This document shows positions 43,871-52,166 of a stretch of 64,000 bases of DNA, in pieces. The notes below the pieces were generated by a model. The model saw only the letters and a list, made by a program, of their open reading frames with translations. It did not search any database and was not told the origin of the DNA. The stretch comes from Gammaproteobacteria bacterium (GTDB taxonomy: Bacteria > Pseudomonadota > Gammaproteobacteria > Steroidobacterales > Rariloculaceae). Each line of letters begins with the position of its first letter. Position 1 is the stretch's first letter. Location: the NCBI GenBank assembly GCA_022820625.1, contig JAJEFE010000147.1, positions 62,001 through 126,000 on the forward strand, written 5' to 3'. Made by a program: the position numbers and the translations under genes.

Positions 43871-44902
43871 ATGAAAGCACTCGTCCTGCATGCGCCGAAC
43901 ACGCCGTTCGATCGGACCGACGTTCCCGATCCCGTTGCGGGGCCGGGAGAAGCCGTCGCCAGGGTCTTTGCCTGCGGCGCCGGGCTGACGATTCAGCACT
44001 TCAAGGCCGGCCGCGTGCCGGCCGTGTTCCCGCGCATCATCGGTCACGAAATCTGCGCGGAGATCGTCGAGGCAGGCGCCGGCGTTACGTCGCTCGAAGT
44101 CGGTGACATCGTCACATCGTACTTCTATCTCAACTGCGGCCACTGCCGGATGTGCGTCGAAGACTTCCAGCCGCTCTGCGACAACTTCGGCGGTTACGTG
44201 GGCCGCGAGATCGACGGCGGTTATGCCGAGTACATCAAGCTGCCGGAGCGGAACTTCATCCGCCTGCCGGACGGGCTCGACTGGCAGGGGCAGCCCGCGC
44301 ATGTGGGCGTGGCAATGGACGCGCTCGCGACCCCTTACAAGGTGCTGCGCCACGCGAGAATCCGCGAGGGCGAAACCGTCGCCGTGTTCGGCGCGGGCGG
44401 CGGACTCGGCATCCATCAGGTCATGATGGCGCGATGGGCCGGCGCGCGGGTGATCGCGGTGGATACAAAGGCGTCAAAGTTCGAAGCGTGCCGCGACGCC
44501 GGCGCCGACGAGGTCGTCGATGCGTCTGCGGTGGAAGTCGTCGAAGCGCTCCTGGAGCTGACGGGCGGCGCGGGCGTCGACGCCGCCGTCGACTACGTGT
44601 CCGCGAAGAGCACGCTGGAAGCCGGCGCACGTGCGCTCGGCAAGCGCGGCCGGCTGGTAACGCTCGGAGGCGCGGGCGAGGCGTTCAGCTTGAGCGCGAG
44701 GGAACTCCTCTACAAGGAGCTCGCCGTCCTGGGCAGCCGCTACGTGACGCCGATGGAGATCCGCGAAACCTACGACCTCATGGCCCGCGGCGAGGTCTGG
44801 CCGATCGTGACCGAAATCCGGCCGATGGAAGAAGCCGAGCAACTGCACGAACTCGTCGAGAACGGCGAAGTAACAGGTCGGGCGGCGCTCAGGATCGCGT
44901 AG
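43871..44902 (+). CDS. Zinc-type alcohol dehydrogenase family protein
   Basis: A 343-residue medium-chain dehydrogenase/reductase. The catalytic zinc region is FACGAGLT with GHEICAEIVEAG; the structural zinc ligands are CGHCRMCVEDFQPLC. The NAD(P) motif VAVFGAGGGLGIHQV is near residue 170. Substrate unknown; members include alcohol, enoyl and benzyl dehydrogenases. It follows the acyl-CoA dehydrogenase by 100 bp, which suggests one catabolic unit with the amidohydrolase. Confidence 0.9.
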   Translation: MKALVLHAPNTPFDRTDVPDPVAGPGEAVARVFACGAGLTIQHFKAGRVPAVFPRIIGHEICAEIVEAGAGVTSLEVGDIVTSYFYLNCGHCRMCVEDFQPLCDNFGGYVGREIDGGYAEYIKLPERNFIRLPDGLDWQGQPAHVGVAMDALATPYKVLRHARIREGETVAVFGAGGGLGIHQVMMARWAGARVIAVDTKASKFEACRDAGADEVVDASAVEVVEALLELTGGAGVDAAVDYVSAKSTLEAGARALGKRGRLVTLGGAGEAFSLSARELLYKELAVLGSRYVTPMEIRETYDLMARGEVWPIVTEIRPMEEAEQLHELVENGEVTGRAALRIA

Positions 44903-44954
44903 ACTGTTGACGCGAATACAAGTCTTCAAGAATGCGCTACCGGGGAGGACAGCA

Positions 44955-45857
44955 ATGCCAACCAACGAATTATCCTGGTCACTCTTCCGATGTCTCGCGC
45001 GCCTCGTCCCGGCCAGCCTGCTGCTGGCGGCTCCCATGGCCGGATTGCAGGCGCAGCCCGCAGATTGGGTGGAGCCGTTCCCGGGACATCGGATCATCGG
45101 GAATCTGTACGCGGTTGGTACCGCCGGCCTGGGCGTGTTCCTGATCACATCGGACGAGGGTCATATCCTGATCAACACCGGATTGGAGGACTCCACGTCC
45201 CTTATCAGGGAGAACATCGAGTCGGTGGGCTATCGCCTGGAGGATGTGAGGATTCTCTTGACCATGCAGGCGCACTGGGACCACACGGCTGCGTTGGCGG
45301 AAATCAAGGAGATCGCCGAGGCCGAGATGTGGGCCACGGAGGGCGACGGCAGGGTGCTCGAGGACGGCGGTTTCAGCGACCCGCATTTCGGCGGCCGCGT
45401 GTCGTTCGAACCGGTGGAAGTCGACCGGATCATCAGCGATGGCGAGATCATCGAACTGGGGGACATTCGCCTGCTGGTTCACCATCATCCGGGACATACG
45501 GAGGGCAGCTCCAGCTACTCCATGCAGGTGACCGAAGACGGCCGCGACTACAACGTCGTGGTCGCGAACATGGGCACCATCAACGACGGCAAGCGGCTGG
45601 TGGTCGATCCCACGTACCCCGGGGTGGCGGAGGATTTTGCGAACACCTATGCAAGCCAGAAGGCCATGGATGTGGACGTCTGGGTCGCTGCCCACGGCGG
45701 CCAGTATGGGCTGCTCGACAAGTACCAGCCGGGCCAGGCATACAGTCCGGATACCTTCGTCGATCCCGAAGGGTTTCTCGCCGAGGTTGAGCGACTTGAG
45801 CAAATCTACGAGGAACACATTGCGGCAGAGCGCGCCGAAGAGGGCCGCGCGGAGTAA
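44955..45857 (+). CDS. Secreted subclass B3 metallo-beta-lactamase-like hydrolase (GOB-type Gln116)
   Basis: A 300-residue exported metallo-hydrolase. The signal peptide ends ...GLQAQ. The mature part opens with GNLYAVGTAGLGVFLITSDE and HILINTGLEDSTSLI, typical of subclass B3. The first zinc motif is MQAHWDHTAALAEIKEI: position 116 is Gln instead of His, as in the GOB enzymes of Elizabethkingia. Other ligands are in HHHPGHTEGSSSY (His196) and AAHGGQYGLLDK (His263). GGGGAGG precedes the ATG. It may hydrolyse beta-lactams or another cyclic substrate; sequence alone does not decide. Neighbours are catabolic and family genes, not resistance regulators. Confidence 0.88.
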   Translation: MPTNELSWSLFRCLARLVPASLLLAAPMAGLQAQPADWVEPFPGHRIIGNLYAVGTAGLGVFLITSDEGHILINTGLEDSTSLIRENIESVGYRLEDVRILLTMQAHWDHTAALAEIKEIAEAEMWATEGDGRVLEDGGFSDPHFGGRVSFEPVEVDRIISDGEIIELGDIRLLVHHHPGHTEGSSSYSMQVTEDGRDYNVVVANMGTINDGKRLVVDPTYPGVAEDFANTYASQKAMDVDVWVAAHGGQYGLLDKYQPGQAYSPDTFVDPEGFLAEVERLEQIYEEHIAAERAEEGRAE

Positions 45858-45958
45858 CGCTGCGGAATGTCGGCGCGGAGTAACGCCCTGGAATGGCGCC
45901 GGGCGAACTCGGCACCCTTTGCGCTGAAGCCACGATAACGAAAAAACTGGAGGGGAAC

Positions 45959-46993
45959 ATGCCGAGACTGGCCCTGTATTGCTTCGCGATCGTCCTGATC
46001 GCCCCTGTCAACGCATCGGCGCATCACTCCCGCGCGTACTTCTACGATACCAACCGCGTGATCGAGGCCGAGGGCGTCATCACCCGAATTCTCTGGCGGA
46101 ATCCGCACACGCGCTTCTGGCTGCAGGATGACAACGGCGAGGAGTGGGAGCTTGAAAGTACGCCGCCGGCGACACTGCTCCGCCACGGGTTGGGACCGGA
46201 GGCACTGGCCGAGGGCACCCGGGTCCGCGTCGCCGGTCCGGCCGCGCGTTTCGAGGCCCACGCGATGGAGGTCCACAATGTCCTGCTTCCGGATGGCCGG
46301 GAGCTGCTTATACAGACCGTGGCGCGACCGCGCTGGACGGAGGACGCGCCGATTCTGCAACCCAGCGAATTTGCGGAGGCCGATGTAGCGGCGGCCGAAG
46401 CGTCGGCGAACGGCATTTTCCGCGTTTGGAGCCGTGAATACGGCCAAACATTCAGCCTGCGCCCCGATAACGACTACCCGTTGACGGAAGCCGCGCTGGC
46501 CGCGAGAGAGGCCTACGATCCGGTGGCGGACAATCCGATTCCCGGCTGCACCGCCAAGGGCATGCCGATGATCATGTCCAATCCGCTGCCCTTTGAATTC
46601 GTCGACGAAGGTGACGAGATTCACCTGAAGATCGAGGAGTATGACCTGGTGCGCATCATCCACTTGGATACGGGCGCGGACACGGACACGGGCGCCGACG
46701 TGGGCGCGGCGAGCCCGTCGATCCTGGGGCACTCCGTCGGGCGCTGGGAGGATGGCGACCTGGTCGTGACCACGACGCAGATCAACTTCATGCACTATGG
46801 TTCAAGTATCGCCTTGAGCGCGGACGCGCACGTCCTTGAGCGTTTTGAATTGAGTGGCGTCGAGCGGCGGCTCGACTACACGTTGACCGTCACGGATCCG
46901 GAGACGTTTACCGAGCCGCTGACCGCGCGCAGGCACTGGGTGTGGATGCCCGGGGAAACGGTCAAGGACTGGTCCTGCGTGGAGTCTCCCTAG
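45959..46993 (+). CDS. Secreted A-B fusion: DUF6152-like domain plus GDSRG-type domain
   Basis: A 344-residue exported protein. The signal peptide ends ...PVNASA with an ideal Ala-x-Ala site, and the mature chain would begin HHSRAYFYD (His22-His23). Module A: WRNPHTRFWLQDDNGEEWEL and SANGIFRVW. Module B: GCTAKGMPMIMSNPLPFEF, EGDEIHLKIEEYDLVRIIH, LGHSVGRWEDGDLVVTTT and YTLTVTDPETFTEPL. A short Thr-Gly-Ala-Asp repeat (DTGADTDTGADVG) interrupts module B. Downstream of the metallo-beta-lactamase-like gene by 101 bp; SD CTGGAGGGG. Function unknown. Confidence 0.82.
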   Translation: MPRLALYCFAIVLIAPVNASAHHSRAYFYDTNRVIEAEGVITRILWRNPHTRFWLQDDNGEEWELESTPPATLLRHGLGPEALAEGTRVRVAGPAARFEAHAMEVHNVLLPDGRELLIQTVARPRWTEDAPILQPSEFAEADVAAAEASANGIFRVWSREYGQTFSLRPDNDYPLTEAALAAREAYDPVADNPIPGCTAKGMPMIMSNPLPFEFVDEGDEIHLKIEEYDLVRIIHLDTGADTDTGADVGAASPSILGHSVGRWEDGDLVVTTTQINFMHYGSSIALSADAHVLERFELSGVERRLDYTLTVTDPETFTEPLTARRHWVWMPGETVKDWSCVESP

Positions 46994-47080
46994 AAGCAGT
47001 CGCGGAAGTCCGGTCGCCTGTTTCGCGACACTGAGTGGCCGCACTGAAACGGCGGCAGCGCACAACACGGAGTAGCCAGC

Positions 47081-47983
47081 ATGAAGACGGACCATATTGC
47101 AGTGACAATCGCAGCAATGCTTGCCGCGTTCGCGGCGTACGGGCAGTCGGGAGGGGCGCCGGAACTGCCCGAAGGGGCCACGGTCACGGCCGACGTCCCG
47201 TTCGCGAACGTTGACAGACACGAACTCGCGCTCGATCTCTACATGCCGGCCGCTGTCGAGCACCCACCGCTGCTCGTGTGGGTGCACGGCGGCGCGTGGC
47301 GCGCGGGTAGCAGAAAATCGGTATCGACGCTTGCATTCGTCGAGGCGGGTTATGCGCTGGCCAGCGTCAGCTACAGGCTTTCCGGCGTGGCGCCGTTTCC
47401 CGCCCAGAGCCACGACATCAAGGGGGCGATTCGTTTCCTGCGTGCCCACGCCGCCGATTACGGCTATGACGCGTCGCGAATCGGGATTCTCGGTTCATCG
47501 GCGGGCGCGCATCTCGCCGCACTCGTGGGCGTAACCAACGGGAACGCCGAGCTTGAGGGCAACGTCGGCGGCAACCTGGAGCAGTCTTCGGACGTCCACG
47601 CAATCGTCGCCTACTACCCGGCGACGAATCTGGTCAGCATTCTCGATCAGTCGACACCGTTCGGGCTGAACGTGCGCGTGCCGGCGCTGGAGGCGCTGCT
47701 CGGTGGTGCGATGGATGAGAAATCCGAGCTTGCGCGCCTTGCAAGCCCCGTGTTCCACGTCGATGCCGACGATCCGCCGTTGTTCCTGCTGCACGGCGAC
47801 CAGGACCCGCAGATGCCGATCAACCAGTCCCACGAACTGCACGGCGTGTACAAGCAGCATGGCCTGGCCGCAGCATTCGAGGTGGTTCACAGTTCGCCTC
47901 ATGGCGGCCCGGCCTTCTACGACGCCGACCGCAACGCCATGGTCGGATCGTTTCTGGATGCGCATCTGCGCGGCGGTCACTGA
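47081..47983 (+). CDS. Secreted alpha/beta-hydrolase fold-3 (HSL/BD-FAE-like) esterase
   Basis: A 300-residue exported esterase. The signal peptide ends ...AAYGQSG. The oxyanion-hole motif LVWVHGGAWRAGS (HGGxW) is followed by the nucleophile elbow IGILGSSAGAHLAALVG, an acid in FLLHGDQDPQMP and a His in VHSSPHGGPAFYD. The layout matches the HSL/BD-FAE group that hydrolyses short ester bonds, including some beta-lactams and acylated sugars. It lies between a module A-B gene and the cytochrome/propeller operon on the same strand. Substrate unknown. Confidence 0.87.
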   Translation: MKTDHIAVTIAAMLAAFAAYGQSGGAPELPEGATVTADVPFANVDRHELALDLYMPAAVEHPPLLVWVHGGAWRAGSRKSVSTLAFVEAGYALASVSYRLSGVAPFPAQSHDIKGAIRFLRAHAADYGYDASRIGILGSSAGAHLAALVGVTNGNAELEGNVGGNLEQSSDVHAIVAYYPATNLVSILDQSTPFGLNVRVPALEALLGGAMDEKSELARLASPVFHVDADDPPLFLLHGDQDPQMPINQSHELHGVYKQHGLAAAFEVVHSSPHGGPAFYDADRNAMVGSFLDAHLRGGH

Positions 47984-48129
47984 CGCCCGGATCATGGGTC
48001 GTCTCCGAGAAGATTCGCCGAACAGCGGCGCTGGGGCCGACAGGAAGAATCTGCAGGCGCTCCCAGGCAGGCACTCCCACCAGGGCTCGCGTGAAAATCC
48101 CGTAACCGGGGGACCCGGATCGCCTGCGC

Positions 48130-48135
48130 TATACT
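48130..48135 (+). promoter_or_regulatory. Putative -10 box before the second cytochrome c/propeller gene
   Basis: TATACT lies 57 nt upstream of the ATG, much like the TATAAT 63 nt before the paralog at 36875. No clear -35. Apart from this, 47984-48191 holds nothing I can support. Confidence 0.35.
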
Positions 48136-48191
48136 TTCCCGTCCAGCCGCATCCACAGCGGCCACCGAACATTGACGCGGAGAAAACCGGT

Positions 48192-49931
48192 ATGAAACGC
48201 AGCCATTTGTCGGGACTGGTCATCGGCCTGTTGTTGAGCGTGACCGCATCGGCGCAGGATTCCGTGGAGGCGCTCGTGGAACGGGGCGCAGAGCTATTCC
48301 ACGCCGACATCGGTTGCTGGGTCTGCCACGGCGAGACGGCCGAGGGCCTGGTGGGGCCCACGTTGCACTTCGGACCTGAGCCGGTGGATATCTTCGATCA
48401 GCTCGAGAACAACCCGATGATGGGCGTGATCGTTGCGGAAATGGATCCCAGCGACACCGATCTTGAGGCGATCGCCATGTACATTCGCACCCTGGCGGAC
48501 CTGCCGCCGGACATCGGCCTGGTGCAGGGCTGGCGGGACGCGCTGGCGGCGGTGCGGGCGAATCAGGGCGAGGAGCAGGAGTTTGCGAAGACGCCGCGGG
48601 ACCTGCAGGTGGAGGCGGTGGAGACCTTCGTCTCGGTGCAGGAGACCTGGACGCGGCGCTCCATCGAAGGCAGCGTCTGGAGCGAATACCCGTCGCGGAT
48701 CGTGGCGACCTGGGACCCCGGCGAGCCCAAGTTCACGCCCGAGCCCGGCAAGACGTATTTCTACGAGAATGTGGGCACCACCAGTTCGCCGTCCGTGCTG
48801 TTCGACGGCTACGCGCCCCCGCCAAGCAACCAGCTGGTGGTGGGCGACGCCCAGACCATGGAGATCATCGCCACCCACATGATCCCCGAGCGTCTCCGCG
48901 CCGTGGTGCATACCTCGGCCATGTCGCCGGACGGCAAGTACGCCTACATGGTCGGTCCCCGCGAGCCCACCGCCGACGGCACGCCGGACCCGGCCGGCGC
49001 CTGGACCATGCTCAAGCTCGACGCCATCACCCTGCAGCCGGTGGCGCAGGTCACCATCGGCGCGCGGCTCCACCACGGCCAGGTCTTCAGGGACAAGGTG
49101 CTCTTCGACGTCTTTGTGCGCGACCCCGACGGGCTGGGGCTGTTCCTGTACGACCCCGAGACCGACGAGATCTTGGGCGGCGTCAGGGACGTCGACATGG
49201 GCGGCTTCATCTACACGGTGTGGACCGACAAGGACTACGAGTACATCTACGCGCTCATGGAGCCCGCCGGCTACGCGCCGGGACGCAGTACGGGCATGCG
49301 GGGGGTGACGATGATGTACCAGGGCACGCTGCTGGCCATGCGCCCGTTCTGGGTCGCCACCATCGACCCCGACACCTGGGAAGTGGTCGCCGAATATCCC
49401 ATCCCCGGCTATCGCCCCAACTGGGCCGTCATCGACAACGCCAAGGAGTACATCTATCCGATCATGAGCAGTTCCGTGGCCGCCAAGGTGGACATCAGGA
49501 CCGGCGAGATCATCTGGACCAACGGAACCGGCATCGGGCCCTACGGCGCCGCACTCAACGCGGAAGAGACCGAGCTCTGGGTCGCCGACAAGGGCGAGGC
49601 GGCGCATCACCTGGGCCGTACCATCACCATCATCGACACCCAGACCGGCCACGCCACCGAGACGCTCTACAGCGCCTACAAGCTGGACCACGTCCTGCTC
49701 TCGCCCAACGGCAAGGAGATGTGGGCGACCAGTAACGGCGAGGGCCGGATCTACGTCTACGATGTCGACACCAAGGAACTGATCCGCAAGATCGAGATGC
49801 CCGGCAACGGCGACGCCCACGGGCTCATCTGGGTGCACTACGATGAGAACGGGGAGTCCCGTACCGTGCGCGACCAGGGCAATTTCCACGCCGGTATCAA
49901 TCCCTTCGAGGGGGTTATACTCGATTACTAG
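48192..49931 (+). CDS. Secreted cytochrome c / YVTN beta-propeller protein (paralog)
   Basis: A 579-residue paralog of 36875-38611, similar along its full length and conserved even at nucleotide level around the QLENNPMMGVIVAEMDPSD segment. Signal peptide to TASAQ; haem motif CWVCH (Cys42, Cys45, His46). The propeller shows the repeated blade ends KLDHVLLSPNGKEMW and IYVYDVDTKELIRKIEM. GGAGAAAACC precedes the ATG. It is followed by SCO, CcdA-like and a third propeller gene, which together look like a maturation and redox unit for c-type cytochromes or a copper centre. Confidence 0.87.
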   Translation: MKRSHLSGLVIGLLLSVTASAQDSVEALVERGAELFHADIGCWVCHGETAEGLVGPTLHFGPEPVDIFDQLENNPMMGVIVAEMDPSDTDLEAIAMYIRTLADLPPDIGLVQGWRDALAAVRANQGEEQEFAKTPRDLQVEAVETFVSVQETWTRRSIEGSVWSEYPSRIVATWDPGEPKFTPEPGKTYFYENVGTTSSPSVLFDGYAPPPSNQLVVGDAQTMEIIATHMIPERLRAVVHTSAMSPDGKYAYMVGPREPTADGTPDPAGAWTMLKLDAITLQPVAQVTIGARLHHGQVFRDKVLFDVFVRDPDGLGLFLYDPETDEILGGVRDVDMGGFIYTVWTDKDYEYIYALMEPAGYAPGRSTGMRGVTMMYQGTLLAMRPFWVATIDPDTWEVVAEYPIPGYRPNWAVIDNAKEYIYPIMSSSVAAKVDIRTGEIIWTNGTGIGPYGAALNAEETELWVADKGEAAHHLGRTITIIDTQTGHATETLYSAYKLDHVLLSPNGKEMWATSNGEGRIYVYDVDTKELIRKIEMPGNGDAHGLIWVHYDENGESRTVRDQGNFHAGINPFEGVILDY

Positions 49932-49933
49932 GC

Positions 49934-49996
49934 GGCCGGGCGAAGAGCAGGCCAGGTGTGGAACCGGCCGGGCGAGGAAGCGGTCAGGTGCGGAAC
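49934..49996. repeat. Imperfect tandem repeat, 32-nt period
   Basis: Two copies of a ~31-nt unit, starting GGCCGGGCGA (49934 and 49966) and ending with CAGGTG(T/C)GGAAC, lie directly after the stop of the cytochrome gene. They could slow read-through or form a stem. Confidence 0.65.
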
Positions 49997-50076
49997 GGGT
50001 CGCGCACGGCGGTGTCCAATCCCTTGATTTGTCCGGATAAGGGCCTGGACATGGGTTGAGCCTGCGAGGAAGCCAC

Positions 50077-50778
50077 ATGGAACGGATAAACGCGATTATG
50101 CGGGCGATACCGCTCCCGGTGTTTGTGTTGGCCTGGGTGGGCGTCTGGATCTGGACGTTTGTTCTCGTGGCCCGCGTGGCCGATGCGCAGCATGGCGAGG
50201 CCGGCGCCCCTCCGGAGGCCGGCATCGCCCCGAGGGTCACCGTCCAGGGCAGCGATGACGCCTCCGAACACGTCCACGAACACGCCATGAGTTCCGAGCC
50301 GACGCTCGGCAACCCGCTTGAGGACATCGTCGTGGACTTCGAGCTGGTGGACCGCGACGGCCGGACCGTCACGGCAGCGGACTTCCGCGGCAGCCACGTG
50401 CTCCTCGGGTTCGGCTTCACCCACTGCCCCGACGTGTGCCCGCTGATGGTGCTGAACATGGGCGAGGCGGTCCGGGACACCGACGCCGTGGGCATCTTCA
50501 TCAGCGTCGACACCGAACGCGACTCCCCCGAGATCACCGACCGGTACGCCTCGCGCTTCGGCGAGCGCATGGTCGGGCTGAGCGGCAACGTCTCCCAGAT
50601 CAATGCCGCCGCCAATAATTTCAGGGTAAGCTATGTGGTCACCAAGTCGCACAACAACTACACCGTGCAGCATTCCGCCAACGTGTTCCTGATCGACCCC
50701 GACGGCCAAGTGGTCGACGTCTTCAATTTCTCCACGCCGGGCGAAGAACTGACGGCGGCCATCAGCCAGGGAAGCTAG
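50077..50778 (+). CDS. SCO1/SenC-family copper chaperone / thiol oxidoreductase
   Basis: A 233-residue membrane-anchored protein with one N-terminal helix (PVFVLAWVGVWIWTFVLV). The SCO motif FTHCPDVCPLM supplies Cys117 and Cys121, and the third copper ligand is the His of YTVQHSANVFLID. Family role: delivers Cu(I) to the CuA site of cytochrome oxidases or keeps a thiol pair reduced. A His/Glu-rich patch EHVHEHAM follows the anchor and may bind metal. GAGGA precedes the ATG. It lies in one transcript with the CcdA-like gene (12 bp gap), suggesting that CcdA feeds it electrons. Confidence 0.92.
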   Translation: MERINAIMRAIPLPVFVLAWVGVWIWTFVLVARVADAQHGEAGAPPEAGIAPRVTVQGSDDASEHVHEHAMSSEPTLGNPLEDIVVDFELVDRDGRTVTAADFRGSHVLLGFGFTHCPDVCPLMVLNMGEAVRDTDAVGIFISVDTERDSPEITDRYASRFGERMVGLSGNVSQINAAANNFRVSYVVTKSHNNYTVQHSANVFLIDPDGQVVDVFNFSTPGEELTAAISQGS

Positions 50779-50790
50779 ACGCGATCCGCC

Positions 50791-52164
50791 ATGACCACGA
50801 CCACCGCAACCCGCCGCGTAAACCCCGTCCAGCTCGGCGCGCTCCTGTTCGTGGCGTTCGCCATCGCCCTGACGTGGCTCGTGTTCCCTTACTTCGTGCA
50901 GGGACAACAGCTACTGCGAGGCGTCGGCGACCAGGCGCGCCTGATGAAGGCCGGCACCGTATCCCAGTACCTCACCCGGGAACTCATCCGCACACCGGAC
51001 CTGGAGATCACGGCCACCTTCGCGACGGACGAGTATTTCCAGTACGTGGACCGCGCCGCCATCATCGCCAACCTGCGCCCGGACCGGAACCTGATCTTCT
51101 TCGTCGCCGAAACCATCCACCGCGGCGACCTCATCGACCAGGTGCCCACCGCGACGCTGCGGGTCGGCGAGCAGGAGTACCTGCCCGAGATCTCCGACGG
51201 GCCGAGCATCGCCGAGCACCACCGGCTGAGCGTCTACAGCTTCCCCAAGCGGGACGCCGCGGGCAACGAGATCCTCAATCAGGCAGACGCCGACCGGCTG
51301 CGCCTCTACGTCTCCAATCCCTATCTGGGCAGCGAGCGCGACCTGACCTTCGTCGGCATCTGGGAAGCGCCCTACAGCCTGCCGGAAGAGCTCAAGTCCC
51401 GGGCGGACATCACCCCCGTGGCCGTCCTCGCCCTGGGGGCAGGGCTGCTGTCGTCGGTACTGACCCCGTGCCTGCTGCAACTGGTGGTGGTCTTCGGCGG
51501 CGTCATCGCCGGTTTCTCCACCGTGCCGGGCGCCACCGCGGGCGGCGCGGCGCAACTGACGCCCGTGATCCGGCGCAAGATCATGCAACTCGCCTTCGCC
51601 TTCGTGCTCGGGTTCCTCAGCCTCTACGCACTGGCGGGCGCCTTCATCGGGGCCGTGGGCCACCAGGCCCAGCTCGCCTTCTCCGAATACAGCCGCATGG
51701 TGGCCGTCATCTCGGGGTTGCTCGTCATCCTCCTGGGCCTCTGGGTGGGCTTCCGCGGCACCCGCGACTTCGCCTGCCGCATTCCGGACCGCCAGGCCAT
51801 GAACTCCCTGTCCCTGCGCGACCGGGCCGGCGCCCTGCTGACCTCCGCCGGCTACGCCCTGGGATGCACCGCCTGCTTCGGCGGCGCCATCGTCGCCACG
51901 CTCGTGGTCTACGTGGGCGCCATCGGCAGCCCCTACATCGGCGCCGCCATCATGATGATCTTCGGCATCGGCGTGGCGATCCCGTTCCTGCTCTCGGCCT
52001 GGTACATCTCCAAGGTGGACAGCATCCTCACCTTCCTCGCCGGCAACGCCCGGCCGCTGAGCCTGGCCAGCATGGCCATCATCATCATCTTCGGCCTGAT
52101 CCTCGTCACCGACAACTTCCACACCGTCAGCGACCTCATCTACCCGTACCTGGGACTGAGTTAG
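50791..52164 (+). CDS. CcdA/DsbD-like membrane thiol transporter with periplasmic insert
   Basis: A 457-residue membrane protein. A first helix (LLFVAFAIALTWLVFPYF) is followed by a periplasmic region (about residues 40-200) and then about six helices of a CcdA/DsbD transmembrane domain. Redox-type cysteines appear as SVLTPCLLQLVVVFGG near residue 228 and ALGCTACFGGAIVATL near residue 354, the two positions expected in CcdA. It would carry reducing power from thioredoxin across the membrane to SCO or to apocytochrome thiols. Stop to next start gap is 2 bp. Not full-length DsbD, which has a soluble C-terminal thioredoxin domain. Confidence 0.85.
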   Translation: MTTTTATRRVNPVQLGALLFVAFAIALTWLVFPYFVQGQQLLRGVGDQARLMKAGTVSQYLTRELIRTPDLEITATFATDEYFQYVDRAAIIANLRPDRNLIFFVAETIHRGDLIDQVPTATLRVGEQEYLPEISDGPSIAEHHRLSVYSFPKRDAAGNEILNQADADRLRLYVSNPYLGSERDLTFVGIWEAPYSLPEELKSRADITPVAVLALGAGLLSSVLTPCLLQLVVVFGGVIAGFSTVPGATAGGAAQLTPVIRRKIMQLAFAFVLGFLSLYALAGAFIGAVGHQAQLAFSEYSRMVAVISGLLVILLGLWVGFRGTRDFACRIPDRQAMNSLSLRDRAGALLTSAGYALGCTACFGGAIVATLVVYVGAIGSPYIGAAIMMIFGIGVAIPFLLSAWYISKVDSILTFLAGNARPLSLASMAIIIIFGLILVTDNFHTVSDLIYPYLGLS

Positions 52165-52166
52165 CG

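Noticed and set aside
48192..49931. Cytochrome cd1 nitrite reductase
   Set aside because: A cytochrome c plus propeller layout fits, but the haem-d1 ligands and nir cluster genes are not evident, so no nitrite reductase call is made.
48294..50615. Open frame of about 773 codons on the minus strand
   Set aside because: It lies opposite the cytochrome/propeller and SCO genes and gives a low-complexity Val/Gly/Arg/His product; an antisense artefact of high GC.
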